Origin: Vineibacter terrae
GTDB taxonomy: Bacteria; Pseudomonadota; Alphaproteobacteria; Reyranellales; Reyranellaceae
DNA: 64,000 bases
Reading direction: 5' to 3'
Assembly: GCF_008039615.1 (NCBI RefSeq)
Contig: NZ_VDUZ01000016.1
Span: 62,001-126,000 of the forward strand
The notes under the pieces: model-generated
Told to the model about the DNA's origin: nothing
The model's input: the letters and a program-made list of their open reading frames with translations, nothing else
The model's database searches: none
In this document: positions 8,200 to 16,311 of the stretch, one piece after another
Layout: each line of letters opens with the position of its first letter
Position numbering within the stretch: the stretch's first letter is position 1
Translations under genes and position numbers: made by a program

Positions 8200-9909
8200 A
8201 TGACGAGGATTCTGATCACCAGCGCGTTGCCGTACATCAACGGCGTCAAGCATCTGGGCAACATCGCCGGCTCGCTGCTGCCGGCCGACATCCACGCCCG
8301 TTTCTGCCGGCAGCTTGGGCACGAGGTCCTGTTCCTGTGCGGCACCGACGAGCATGGCACGCCGGCTGAGCTTGCCGCCCAGGCCGCCGGCCTCGACGTC
8401 GCCGCGTACTGCACGCGCCAGCACGCGGTCCAGGCCGACATCTACCGGCGCTTCGGCTTTGCCTTCGATCATTTCTCGCGCAGCTCGGGGCTGGCCAACC
8501 GCGCATTGACGCAGGACCTGTTCCGCCGCCTCGACGCGGCCGGGCTGATCGTCGAACGCACGGTGCGCCAGGCGTGGTCGGCAACCGATCGCCGCTTTCT
8601 GCCCGATCGCTACATCGTCGGCACGTGCCCCCACTGCGGCAGCATCAACGCCCGCGGCGATCAATGCGAGGACTGCACCCGCGTGCTCGACCCGGACGAT
8701 CTGATCACGCCGCGATCGGTGCTCTCCGGCGCGACGGATATCGTGTTCCGCGAGACGCGGCATCTGTTCCTGCGCCAGTCGGCGCTTGAGGCGCCGCTGC
8801 GGGCCTGGATCGAAGCCCGGCACGACTGGCCGCTGCTGGTGCGCTCGATCGCCCTGAAGTGGCTCGACGAGGGATTGCGCGATCGCTGCATCACGCGTGA
8901 CCTGTCATGGGGCGTGCCGGTGCCGCGGCCCGGCTTCGAGGACAAGGTGTTCTATGTCTGGTTCGATGCGCCGATCGGCTACATCGCGGCAGCCGTGGAA
9001 TGGGCCGCAGCAGCGCCGGGGCGGGATTGGCGGGCGTGGTGGGAGGGCGGCGACGCCGTGCGCTACGTCCAGTTCCTGGCCAAGGACAACGTTCCGTTCC
9101 ATACCATCGGCTTTCCCGCGACCGTGATCGGCTCGGGCCTGCCGTTGAAGCGGCCGGATCACATCAAGGGCTTCAACTGGCTCACCCATGCGGGCGGCAA
9201 GTTCTCGACAAGCGCGCGCCGCGGCATTTTTGCCGACACGGCGCTGGCGCTCCTGCCTGCCGACACCTGGCGCTGGTGGCTCGCCGCCAACGCACCCGAG
9301 AATGCCGATGTCGATTTCACGGCTGCGCGGTTCTGCGACGGTGTCGACAAGGACCTTGCCGACACCTTCGGCAACCTGGTCAACCGCTGCCTGGCATTCG
9401 CCGCCGCGCGTTTCGATGCCACGGTGCCGGTCGGTGGCGAGCCGGGCGCCCGCGAACGCCGGCTGGCCCAGGATCTCGAGACGTGTCTGCGCCGGCTGCG
9501 CGAGCGGCATGAGGCGTTGAGCTTCCGGCAGGCGGCGGATGGGGTTCGCGCGATCTGGTGGTTGGCGAACGGCTATCTCGCCGAGACGGCGCCATGGTCG
9601 ACGATCAGGACTGATCCGGCGCGGGCCGCCGTGGCCGTCAGAACCGGGATCAACCTTGTGCACACAGCGGCGGTGGCGGCGTGGCCGTTCATCCCCCATG
9701 CCGCTGCGCTCGTGCTGCAGGATCTTGGTGAAGGCGACAACACGCCGGCCTGGGTGACGGATGGCGAACAGGCCTTGTCGGCGCTCCCCCCGGGCCGTCG
9801 CTTCCGCGTCCCGCCGCCGCTGTTTCCCAGGATCGACGTGCAGACCCGGGTCGCGCTGGAGGCCGCCGGCGCCGGCTTGCGCCCGGGCGTCGCCGCCCGG
9901 CCTGATTGA
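8200..9909 (+). CDS. metG: Methionyl-tRNA synthetase
   Basis: Class I synthetase of 569 residues that charges tRNA-Met. The N-terminus ILITSALPYINGVKHLGNIAGSLLPAD (here split: HIGH-like HLGN) is typical. The zinc knuckle reads CPHCGSINARGDQCEDC. The KMSKS loop is replaced by KFSTSARRGIF, a variant rather than the E. coli form. The anticodon-binding helical domain follows, and no C-terminal tRNA-binding (EMAPII-like) extension is present. ATG 8200 is preferred over ATG 8179 because GGAGGGG sits immediately before it and the conserved N-terminus begins there. It is preceded by a terminator-like hairpin. Whether it is the only MetRS in the genome cannot be known from the window. Confidence 0.9.
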   Translation: MTRILITSALPYINGVKHLGNIAGSLLPADIHARFCRQLGHEVLFLCGTDEHGTPAELAAQAAGLDVAAYCTRQHAVQADIYRRFGFAFDHFSRSSGLANRALTQDLFRRLDAAGLIVERTVRQAWSATDRRFLPDRYIVGTCPHCGSINARGDQCEDCTRVLDPDDLITPRSVLSGATDIVFRETRHLFLRQSALEAPLRAWIEARHDWPLLVRSIALKWLDEGLRDRCITRDLSWGVPVPRPGFEDKVFYVWFDAPIGYIAAAVEWAAAAPGRDWRAWWEGGDAVRYVQFLAKDNVPFHTIGFPATVIGSGLPLKRPDHIKGFNWLTHAGGKFSTSARRGIFADTALALLPADTWRWWLAANAPENADVDFTAARFCDGVDKDLADTFGNLVNRCLAFAAARFDATVPVGGEPGARERRLAQDLETCLRRLRERHEALSFRQAADGVRAIWWLANGYLAETAPWSTIRTDPARAAVAVRTGINLVHTAAVAAWPFIPHAAALVLQDLGEGDNTPAWVTDGEQALSALPPGRRFRVPPPLFPRIDVQTRVALEAAGAGLRPGVAARPD

Positions 9910-9982
9910 GTCGAGACAAGTTTGTCCTTCGCGCCCATGACGGGCGTGTGCCAGCGTGGCGGCCCCTCATGCCGGATCACGC

Positions 9983-11449
9983 ATGCCTGTCTTCCTTGCC
10001 GTCGCACCGCTGCTGCTGGTGATCGTGCTGCTGGCCAGCGGCCGCGTCAGCGCGCTCGCGGCGGGCGCGGCTGGCCTTGCCGCCACCGTCCTGGTCGTCC
10101 TTGCCACACCCCCTGCCGATACCGGGCTGGCGCCGTTCATGCTGCATCAGGTGGCCGTCGGCGGCTGGCTTGCCTGGCAGGTGATCACCATCGTCATCGG
10201 CGGCATCTTCTTCTATCGCTGCGTTCGGGCGCGCGAGCAGGCCGACCCGCGGCCGGTGGCATCGCCGGCGGCCGGCGGGACCCGCGCTGACCTGCACCGG
10301 CGGCTCTATTTCGTGTGCTTCCTGCTCGGGCCGTTCGCGGAAGCCGTGACCGGCTTTGGCGTCGGCTACATCATCGCGCTGGCGATGATCGTGCAGCTGG
10401 GCATGCAGGGCGTGCCGGCGCTGGTGCTGGGGCTCTACAGCCAATGCCTGGTGCCGTGGGGGGCGCTGGCCATCGGCACGATCCTGGGCGCCCAGATCGC
10501 CGGCATCCCGCCGACGCTGCTGGGCGCCAGCGGCGCGCTGCTGCAGATGCCGATGCACGCCGCCTACCTGGTCCTGTTCTGGTTCTTCATGAGAAGCGCC
10601 GGCAAGCGGCTGGCGCTGCGCCAGTGCCTGGATGATGTCGCCTGGACTGCGCTGACCACGGTGGCGGTGTGGCTGGCGCACGATGTCGTCGACGTCGAGA
10701 TCGCCGGCGCCGCGCCGCTGGGCGTGCTGGTGGCATTGCGCTGGCTGCGCGACCAACGGCCGGACGCCGCCGCGCTGCGCCGTGCGGTCCATGCCGCCTT
10801 GCCCTACGCCGTGCTGACGCTGGCGCTCGTCCTGACGCGCACGGTGCCGCCGCTGCAGGCGGCGCTGAAGGCCCTGGGCGCCTGGCAGCCACTGCAAGGC
10901 CAGCCGCCGTTTGCGCCCTTCTATGCTCCCGGCTTCTGGCTGCTGCTGGTCGGCGTCGCGACGCTCCTGAAAGCGCGCGCCGCGCCGGGCCGCGTGGCGC
11001 GCGAGACGGCCGTCGCGGCGTGGCGGCCGTCCGTGGTCACCTTGCTCTTCGTGGTCATGGCCGCATTCTACGTCGCCGCCGGCATGGCGGCGGCGATCGC
11101 CGATGCCTTGCACGGAATCGCCGGTCCGGCGGCGGCGTTGGCGGCGCCCGTCTTCGCCGCGATCGGCGGCTTCCTGACCGGCAGCGGCGCGGCATCCAAT
11201 GCCATGCTGATGCCGATGCAGACGGCGCTCGCGGCCGAAGCCCGCATCGATCCGGTCTGGGCGGCGGCGGTCCAGAACACAGTCACAGCCAACCTCACCA
11301 TGCTGTCGCCGATTCGCGTGTCGATGGGCGCCGCCATCCTGTCGCTGGCCGGCGGCGACAGCGCCGTCTACCGCGCGGCATGGAAGCTGGCCCTGCCGCC
11401 GATCCTGGTCGGAGTCGGCGCAATCGGGCTGCTGCTGGCCCAGCGCTAG
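9983..11449 (+). CDS. LctP-family lactate/glycolate permease
   Basis: This 488-residue integral membrane protein has about 12 hydrophobic segments. It carries the LctP-family hallmark FAEAVTGFGVGYIIALAMI and a second half with FLTGSGAASNAMLMPMQ. These two re-entrant-like Gly/Ser-rich stretches are characteristic of L-lactate permeases (proton-coupled lactate or glycolate uptake). It is somewhat shorter than E. coli LldP (about 550). The ATG at 9983 begins right at the first hydrophobic segment; an upstream GTG at 9956 would add nine residues. No lactate dehydrogenase gene is adjacent, so the substrate is open. Confidence 0.78.
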   Translation: MPVFLAVAPLLLVIVLLASGRVSALAAGAAGLAATVLVVLATPPADTGLAPFMLHQVAVGGWLAWQVITIVIGGIFFYRCVRAREQADPRPVASPAAGGTRADLHRRLYFVCFLLGPFAEAVTGFGVGYIIALAMIVQLGMQGVPALVLGLYSQCLVPWGALAIGTILGAQIAGIPPTLLGASGALLQMPMHAAYLVLFWFFMRSAGKRLALRQCLDDVAWTALTTVAVWLAHDVVDVEIAGAAPLGVLVALRWLRDQRPDAAALRRAVHAALPYAVLTLALVLTRTVPPLQAALKALGAWQPLQGQPPFAPFYAPGFWLLLVGVATLLKARAAPGRVARETAVAAWRPSVVTLLFVVMAAFYVAAGMAAAIADALHGIAGPAAALAAPVFAAIGGFLTGSGAASNAMLMPMQTALAAEARIDPVWAAAVQNTVTANLTMLSPIRVSMGAAILSLAGGDSAVYRAAWKLALPPILVGVGAIGLLLAQR

Positions 11450-11522
11450 CGTCTCCCGCAGAACAGGTGACGCGCCGGGACGAGGGCGTTAGGGTGCGCG
11501 CCAAACAGCGAAGGAGCATGCC

Positions 11523-12392
11523 ATGGCGACAGTCGCCTTTCTCGGCCTGGGGGTGATGGGCTTTCCAATGGCGGGCCATCTCGCCGCCAAGGGGCACACC
11601 GTGACGGTGTACAACCGCACCTTCGCCAAGGCCGAGCAGTGGACCACGAAGCACAAGGGACAGGCGTGCAAGACGCCGCGCGAGGCAGCCGAAGGCGCCG
11701 AGATCGTGCTCTGCTGCGTCGGCAACGACGATGACCTGCGCTCGGTCGTGCTCGGGCCGGACGGCGCGCTGGCGGGCATGAAGGCCGGCACCATCTTCGT
11801 CGATCACACCACGGCGTCGGCCAAGGTGGCGCGCGAGCTCTACGCGCTTGCGCGCGAGCAGGGCATCGACTTCATCGACGCACCGGTGTCCGGCGGCCAG
11901 GCCGGGGCCGAGAACGGCGTGCTGACCGTGATGTGCGGTGGTGACCAGGGGCCGTTCGACCGCGCCAAGCCCGTCATCGACAGCTTCGCGCGCGCCTGCT
12001 CCCTGATCGGGTCCTCCGGCGCCGGCCAGCTCACCAAGATGGTGAACCAGATCTGCATCGCCGGGTTGGTCCAGGGACTGGCCGAAGGCGTGAACTTCGG
12101 CATGAAGGCCGGCCTCGACATGGAGAAGGTGATCGGCGCCATCTCCAAGGGTGCCGCGCAAAGCTGGCAGATGGAGAACCGCTGGAAGACCATGGTCGAG
12201 GGCAAGTTCGAGTTCGGCTTCGCAGTCGACTGGATGCGCAAGGATCTCGGCATCTGCCTGGACGAGGCCAAGAGCAACGGCGCTCAGCTGCCGGCGATCG
12301 CGCTGATCGACCAGTTCTATGCCCGCGTCCAGGCCCGCGGCGGCAAGCGGTGGGACACGTCGAGCCTTATCCAGCCGCTCGCCAAGCCGTAG
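11523..12392 (+). CDS. Beta-hydroxyacid dehydrogenase (3-hydroxyisobutyrate dehydrogenase family)
   Basis: 289-residue NAD(P)-dependent oxidoreductase. The Rossmann N-terminus FLGLGVMGFPMAGHL contains the family fingerprint. The substrate-binding motif is DAPVSGGQAGAENGVLTVM, and the catalytic Lys lies in GAGQLTKMVNQ. Family members oxidise 3-hydroxyisobutyrate, tartronate semialdehyde or related short beta-hydroxyacids; the exact substrate cannot be read here. A clear AAGGAG ribosome binding site precedes ATG 11523. Genes for the rest of valine or glycerate metabolism are not adjacent. Confidence 0.85.
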   Translation: MATVAFLGLGVMGFPMAGHLAAKGHTVTVYNRTFAKAEQWTTKHKGQACKTPREAAEGAEIVLCCVGNDDDLRSVVLGPDGALAGMKAGTIFVDHTTASAKVARELYALAREQGIDFIDAPVSGGQAGAENGVLTVMCGGDQGPFDRAKPVIDSFARACSLIGSSGAGQLTKMVNQICIAGLVQGLAEGVNFGMKAGLDMEKVIGAISKGAAQSWQMENRWKTMVEGKFEFGFAVDWMRKDLGICLDEAKSNGAQLPAIALIDQFYARVQARGGKRWDTSSLIQPLAKP

Positions 12393-12399
12393 CTACCTG

Positions 12400-12478
12400 C
12401 GCCATGGCTTAGAGATTCTGAGCCATGGCGTGACAAAGCCTCATTTGTCGCCGGCATGGTTTCAAACCACCATGCCGG
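12400..12478. repeat. Three tandem perfect hairpins between two genes
   Basis: Within 79 bases lie three inverted repeats. First, CGCCATGGCT (12400-12409) pairs with AGCCATGGCG (12421-12430). Second, GACAAA (12432-12437) pairs with TTTGTC (12444-12449). Third, CCGGCATGGT (12451-12460) pairs with ACCATGCCGG (12469-12478). None has a T-run. They sit between the dehydrogenase stop (12392) and the glutathione S-transferase start (12500). They could serve as RNA processing or stability elements, or as a small palindromic repeat family. Confidence 0.7.
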
Positions 12479-12499
12479 TTAGTGCAGATGGAGGTGCCC

Positions 12500-13132
12500 A
12501 TGTACAAGCTCTATGCGCAGCCCGGCTGGGGCTCGACGCTCGTCGAGGCGCAGGCCGCGTGGTACGGCCTTGCGCTGACGATCGAGGATGTCGGCAACCT
12601 CTTCAAGTCCGCCGAGGCGCGCACCCATCTGGCCAAGGTCAATCCCCTGGCCCAGGTGCCGACGCTGGTGCTGCCCGATGGCCGCATCCTGACCGAAAGC
12701 GTCGCCATCACGTTGCATTTTGCCGACACGGCACCGGCCGACCGGTCGCTGGTGCCGATGGCGCCCGGCGCCGAGCGTGACACGGTGCTGCGCTGGCTGG
12801 TGTTCCTGGTGGCCAACATCTACCCCACCTTCACCATCGGTGACGACACCAGCCGCTGGCTGTCGGACAAAGGTGCGCAGAAGGAGCTCGCCGACGCCAT
12901 GAACGCCTACCGCCAGCGGCTGTGGACGCAGGTCGAGAGCGCGGCCGGCGACGGGCCATGGTTCCTCGGCGCGCGCTTCTCGGCGCTCGACGTCTTCGTC
13001 ACGATCATGACGCGCTGGACGCCGCGACGGGCCTGGTTCGCGGCCAGCACGCCGAAGCTGAGCGCGATCGCACAGCGCGGCGATGCGGTGCCGGAGCTGG
13101 CCGCCGTGTGGCGGCGCAACTTCCCGGGCTGA
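12500..13132 (+). CDS. Glutathione S-transferase family protein
   Basis: 210-residue protein with an N-terminal thioredoxin-like domain. It begins MYKLYAQPGWGSTLVEAQAA and contains the glutathione-binding ends NPLAQVPTLVLPDG and LTESVAI (cis-Pro and ESxAI). A helical C-terminal domain follows, with GPWFLGARFSALDVFV. These are standard GST features; the acceptor substrate is unknown. The start is ATG 12500, because GGAGG lies seven bases upstream and the conserved first strand begins there, whereas ATG 12482 would add six residues without support. Confidence 0.87.
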   Translation: MYKLYAQPGWGSTLVEAQAAWYGLALTIEDVGNLFKSAEARTHLAKVNPLAQVPTLVLPDGRILTESVAITLHFADTAPADRSLVPMAPGAERDTVLRWLVFLVANIYPTFTIGDDTSRWLSDKGAQKELADAMNAYRQRLWTQVESAAGDGPWFLGARFSALDVFVTIMTRWTPRRAWFAASTPKLSAIAQRGDAVPELAAVWRRNFPG

Positions 13133-13135
13133 ACG

Positions 13136-13498
13136 TCAGCCGCGCCGGCTCATCGCGACGTGGCGCACGCCCACGATCTGGCCGAGGCAGTTGCCGACAT
13201 GGTGCGCGGCATCGGGATCCAGGCCCTCGACCTGCAGGTCGACGCTCAGCGTATCCTCGATGCCGCCCGCGTCGCGCTCGACGCAACGCGTGGCATGCAC
13301 GGACAGCGGCACCAGCCCGCGCTTGGCCACGAACTCAAGCACGCGCGGCAGCAGGCCGGGCGAGGGATCGGCGCTCACGCCGTAGCACCATATCGGCGCC
13401 TCGATGGCGTGCATGACCGTGCGCACGGCCTCAGGTGCGGTGAAACGACGGAACGAAGCGGAGGAGGTGGCGGGCTCAGCAGCCGCGGCGGCAGACAT
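13136..13498 (-). CDS. ACT-like regulatory-domain protein
   Basis: 120-residue protein. An Ala/Ser-rich N-terminus is followed by one domain containing LPRVLEFVAKRGLVPLSVHA, then DTLSVDLQVEGLDPDAAHHVGNCLGQIVGVRHV. The beta-alpha-beta pattern (closing helix with LGQIVGV) resembles an ACT domain as in the small subunit of acetolactate synthase. No catalytic subunit is adjacent. AAGGAG precedes ATG 13498 by about eight bases. It is transcribed divergently from the creatininase gene. The ligand and partner are unknown. Confidence 0.65.
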   Translation of the reverse strand: MSAAAAAEPATSSASFRRFTAPEAVRTVMHAIEAPIWCYGVSADPSPGLLPRVLEFVAKRGLVPLSVHATRCVERDAGGIEDTLSVDLQVEGLDPDAAHHVGNCLGQIVGVRHVAMSRRG

Positions 13499-13651
13499 GG
13501 ATGCGCTCCTTGGACGGACGAACGAAACAGCCTTCGACCCGGACCCGATGAGGGACCGGGCGGCTAATTCGCCGACCGATGAGCGCGTGCATCCGCATGG
13601 CCGCTACAGTACGCTCCCCGTCCCAGCGAGGCAAGATCGGCGGAGAGGTTC

Positions 13652-14395
13652 ATGCGTCTGCAGCTCGTCACCTGGCCTGACGTCGAGCAGTATCTCAAGA
13701 CCAGCACCGGCATCATCATCCCGATCGGCTCGACCGAGCAGCACGGCCCCAACGGCCTCGTGGGCACGGACGCGCTGACCGCCGAGTTCATTGCGCACGG
13801 TGTCGGCGAGAAGACCGGCGCGCTGGTGGCGCCGACGATCTCGGTCGGCATGGCCCAGCATCACCTCGGCTTTCCTGGCTCCATCACTCTGCGGCCCTCG
13901 ACCCTGATTGCCGTGGTCCGCGACAACATCCAGTCCCTGATGCGACATGGCTTCACACGATTCTTCTTCATCAACGGTCATGGTGGCAATATTGCAACCG
14001 TGACGGCCGCCTTCTCTGAAATCTACGCCGAGCGCTCCCTGCAGCGCGGCAGCAACGCGCCATCGGTGAAGTGCAAGCTGCGCAACTGGTGGGAGGGATC
14101 GGGCAGCCGGGCACTGTCGCGGGATCTCTACGGCAACCAGGAGGGCAGCCACGCCACGCCCAGCGAGGTGTCGCTCACATTCTACATGCACCCGCAGACG
14201 GAGAAGCAGGTGCCGATGGAGCCGGAGGTCGCGCCCAACGGCAGCTTCTCCGATGCCGACGACTATCGCAGCACGTTTCCGGACGGCCGCATCGGCTCCA
14301 ACCCCAACCTGTCGACGGCGGCGCACGGCAGGCGCATCTACGAGATGGCGGTTGAGGAAGTGGCTCGCGACTACCTCGCTTTCGTCGCCCGCTAG
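13652..14395 (+). CDS. Creatininase-family amidohydrolase
   Basis: 247 residues. Metal-binding motifs of the creatininase/MftE family are present: PIGSTEQHGPNG with Glu and His, GTDAL, MAQHHLGFPGSITL, and INGHGGN followed by a Glu in FSEIYAE. The family includes creatinine amidohydrolase and enzymes acting on cyclic amides in cofactor pathways; the substrate here is not determined. GGAGAGG precedes ATG 13652. The NTF2-like and NUDIX genes follow closely, suggesting a small operon. Confidence 0.85.
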   Translation: MRLQLVTWPDVEQYLKTSTGIIIPIGSTEQHGPNGLVGTDALTAEFIAHGVGEKTGALVAPTISVGMAQHHLGFPGSITLRPSTLIAVVRDNIQSLMRHGFTRFFFINGHGGNIATVTAAFSEIYAERSLQRGSNAPSVKCKLRNWWEGSGSRALSRDLYGNQEGSHATPSEVSLTFYMHPQTEKQVPMEPEVAPNGSFSDADDYRSTFPDGRIGSNPNLSTAAHGRRIYEMAVEEVARDYLAFVAR

Positions 14396-14412
14396 CACCT
14401 ACAGAGGATCCT

Positions 14413-14793
14413 ATGACCCCGACGACCGCCGAGCGCGATACGCTCTTCAAGGCTTTCGGCCGTGCTTTCTTCAAGCAGGATCTCGACGCGATGTACCAGG
14501 TGGTGACGCCGGATTTCGTGTGGAACGTGCAGGCCGAGGTGCCGCGGCAGCTGGCTTCGCGCGAGGCGATCGCGGCCTATTTCGCCGAGCGCAAGCAGCA
14601 GGTCGAGAACCTGCGCTTCCACGACGTCGTCTATCATCATGCGCCCGACGCAACCTTCATGACCTTCCGCCTCACCGGTACCGACAAGGCGACCGGCCGC
14701 AGCTTCGAGAGCATCGGCGTCGAGCGCTATACGTTCCGGGACGGGCGGCTGGCGCTGAAGGACGTGTACAACAAGACTGCCGGCCCGGCATGA
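14413..14793 (+). CDS. NTF2-like (SnoaL-type) protein
   Basis: 126-residue single-domain protein with the cone-shaped NTF2-like pattern: a helix LFKAFGRAFFKQDLDAMYQVVTP, strand DFVWNV, helix SREAIAAYFAERKQQ, and the closing strands with ERYTFRDGRLALKDVY. Such proteins are isomerases, hydrolases or accessory ligand-binding domains; no function can be fixed. It starts 17 bases after the creatininase gene. Its stop overlaps the next gene's ATG (ATGA at 14790-14793), which suggests translational coupling with the NUDIX hydrolase. Confidence 0.75.
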   Translation: MTPTTAERDTLFKAFGRAFFKQDLDAMYQVVTPDFVWNVQAEVPRQLASREAIAAYFAERKQQVENLRFHDVVYHHAPDATFMTFRLTGTDKATGRSFESIGVERYTFRDGRLALKDVYNKTAGPA

Positions 14794-15380
14794 CGGACAG
14801 CTCGCACGATCCGGCGGCCCGCATCCCGGCCCTGGTGCAGCGCTATCTTGCGCGCTTTCCGGCCGAGAAGACGCGCCTCGCGCCGCTGCTCGACCGCTTG
14901 GCCGATCCGACCGACCTGTTCGCGCGCACCTCGATGTCGGGCCACGTCACGGGCAGCGCCTTCGTGGTCGACCCGCGCCGCGACGTCATCCTGATGGTGC
15001 ACCACGCGACGCTCGACCGCTGGTTCCAGCCTGGCGGTCATGTCGATGCCGGCGAGAGCCCCAAGGACGGCGCTGCGCGCGAAGCCTGGGAGGAGACCGG
15101 GCTGCAGCGTTTCGTGCCCAGCGACTGGGCGGGCGATGCGGCGCTGCCGCTCGATATCGACCCGCACATGATCCCGGCCAATCCGCGGCGCGGCGAACGC
15201 CAGCACTACCATTTCGATTTCCGCTACCTGTTCACCGCCGATTCGACCCAGAAGCTCGCGGCGCAGGACGCCGAGGTGAAGGAAGCCCGATGGGTGCCGG
15301 TGGACAGCCTGCCGGACAATGATCCTGACGGTGTCTGGAAGATCGTGGTCGTCAAGCTGCGCGCCGCGCTCGCGGCGTGA
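14790..15380 (+). CDS. NUDIX hydrolase
   Basis: 196 residues. The full NUDIX box is present, GHVDAGESPKDGAAREAWEETGL split as G-x5-E-x7-REAWEETGL, which binds Mg2+ for cleavage of nucleoside-diphosphate-linked compounds. Around it lie the expected strands GSAFVVDPRRDVILMVHH and HYHFDFRYLFTA. The substrate is not evident. The start overlaps the stop of the NTF2-like gene. It is convergent with the PuuD-like gene, with 49 bases between stops and no clear terminator. Confidence 0.87.
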   Translation: MTDSSHDPAARIPALVQRYLARFPAEKTRLAPLLDRLADPTDLFARTSMSGHVTGSAFVVDPRRDVILMVHHATLDRWFQPGGHVDAGESPKDGAAREAWEETGLQRFVPSDWAGDAALPLDIDPHMIPANPRRGERQHYHFDFRYLFTADSTQKLAAQDAEVKEARWVPVDSLPDNDPDGVWKIVVVKLRAALAA

Positions 15381-15429
15381 TCGACCGTCATGCCGAGCGC
15401 AACGCCCGGCGTGACCACCGACCGCGGCG

Positions 15430-16227
15430 CTACTCGGCGGCTGCGCGCACGGCCGGCGCAAGACGCTGCTGTGCCCGCGCGCGGCAGGCGGCGGCGAAGG
15501 CGTCGAACAGCTTGGCCGACAGCGGGTTCTCGCGCGCCTGGTGCTCGGGATGCCATTGCACCCCGCAGACGAAGCCGGGCGCGTCGACGACGCTGGCGGC
15601 TTCGATCTGGCCGTCCGGCGCCACTGCTTCGACACGCAGGCCGGGCGCCAGCCGGTCGATGCCCTGGCCGTGCAGCGAGTTCACCGACGCCTCGGTGCAG
15701 CCCAGCAAGCGGTGAAGCTGACCGCCCGGCGTGATCGCGACCGGATGCGCCGGCTCGAGCTTGGGCGCCAGCGCGTCGACCTTCGGCGCGCGGTGATCCA
15801 GGCGGCCGGGTATCTCCTCGACATGCTGGTGCAGGGTGCCGCCCAGCGCCACGTTCAGCTCCTGGAAGCCGCGGCAGATGGCGAACAACGGCACGGCCCG
15901 CTCCAGCGCGCGGCGGATCAGTGGCAGGGTGGTCATGTCGCGCGCCGGGTCGGCTGCCACGCCGCGCCGCGCCGGCCGACCGCCATAATGCGAGGGCTCG
16001 ACATTGGAGGGGCTGCCGGTCAGCAGCAGACCATCGAGCAGGTCAAGCACGCGGTCGACATCCAGGCCGTCCTCGCCGGCGCCGATCGCGGGCAGGATCA
16101 GGGGCATGCCGCCGATCGTTTCCGTGACCACCTTGACGTACTTGTCGCCTACCGTGTGCGCGGTCCAGACCGTGATCGTGCGGCGGCAGGCGGAGATGCC
16201 AATCAACGGACGCAAGGCGCGGGACAT
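15430..16227 (-). CDS. Gamma-glutamyl-gamma-aminobutyrate hydrolase-like class I glutamine amidotransferase (PuuD type)
   Basis: 265-residue peptidase C26 family protein. It opens with RPLIGISACRR. The oxyanion-side motif is GLLLTGSPSNVEPSHYGG, the nucleophile elbow is LFAICRGFQELNV (Cys), and the catalytic His/Glu pair lies in GVQWHPEHQ. PuuD cleaves gamma-glutamyl-GABA in putrescine breakdown; other members act on related gamma-glutamyl amides. No other putrescine gene is adjacent. ATG 16227 precedes the first conserved strand. The longer frame on this strand to 17343 lies over the nucleotidyltransferase gene and is a shadow. Confidence 0.83.
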   Translation of the reverse strand: MSRALRPLIGISACRRTITVWTAHTVGDKYVKVVTETIGGMPLILPAIGAGEDGLDVDRVLDLLDGLLLTGSPSNVEPSHYGGRPARRGVAADPARDMTTLPLIRRALERAVPLFAICRGFQELNVALGGTLHQHVEEIPGRLDHRAPKVDALAPKLEPAHPVAITPGGQLHRLLGCTEASVNSLHGQGIDRLAPGLRVEAVAPDGQIEAASVVDAPGFVCGVQWHPEHQARENPLSAKLFDAFAAACRARAQQRLAPAVRAAAE

Positions 16228-16311
16228 TGGAGCGCAGACCTCGACGAGCTGAATCACGGTATTTTCGGGCAGTTTGTAGGTCACCGCAATTGCCGGGATT
16301 CGCTGCCAGCC

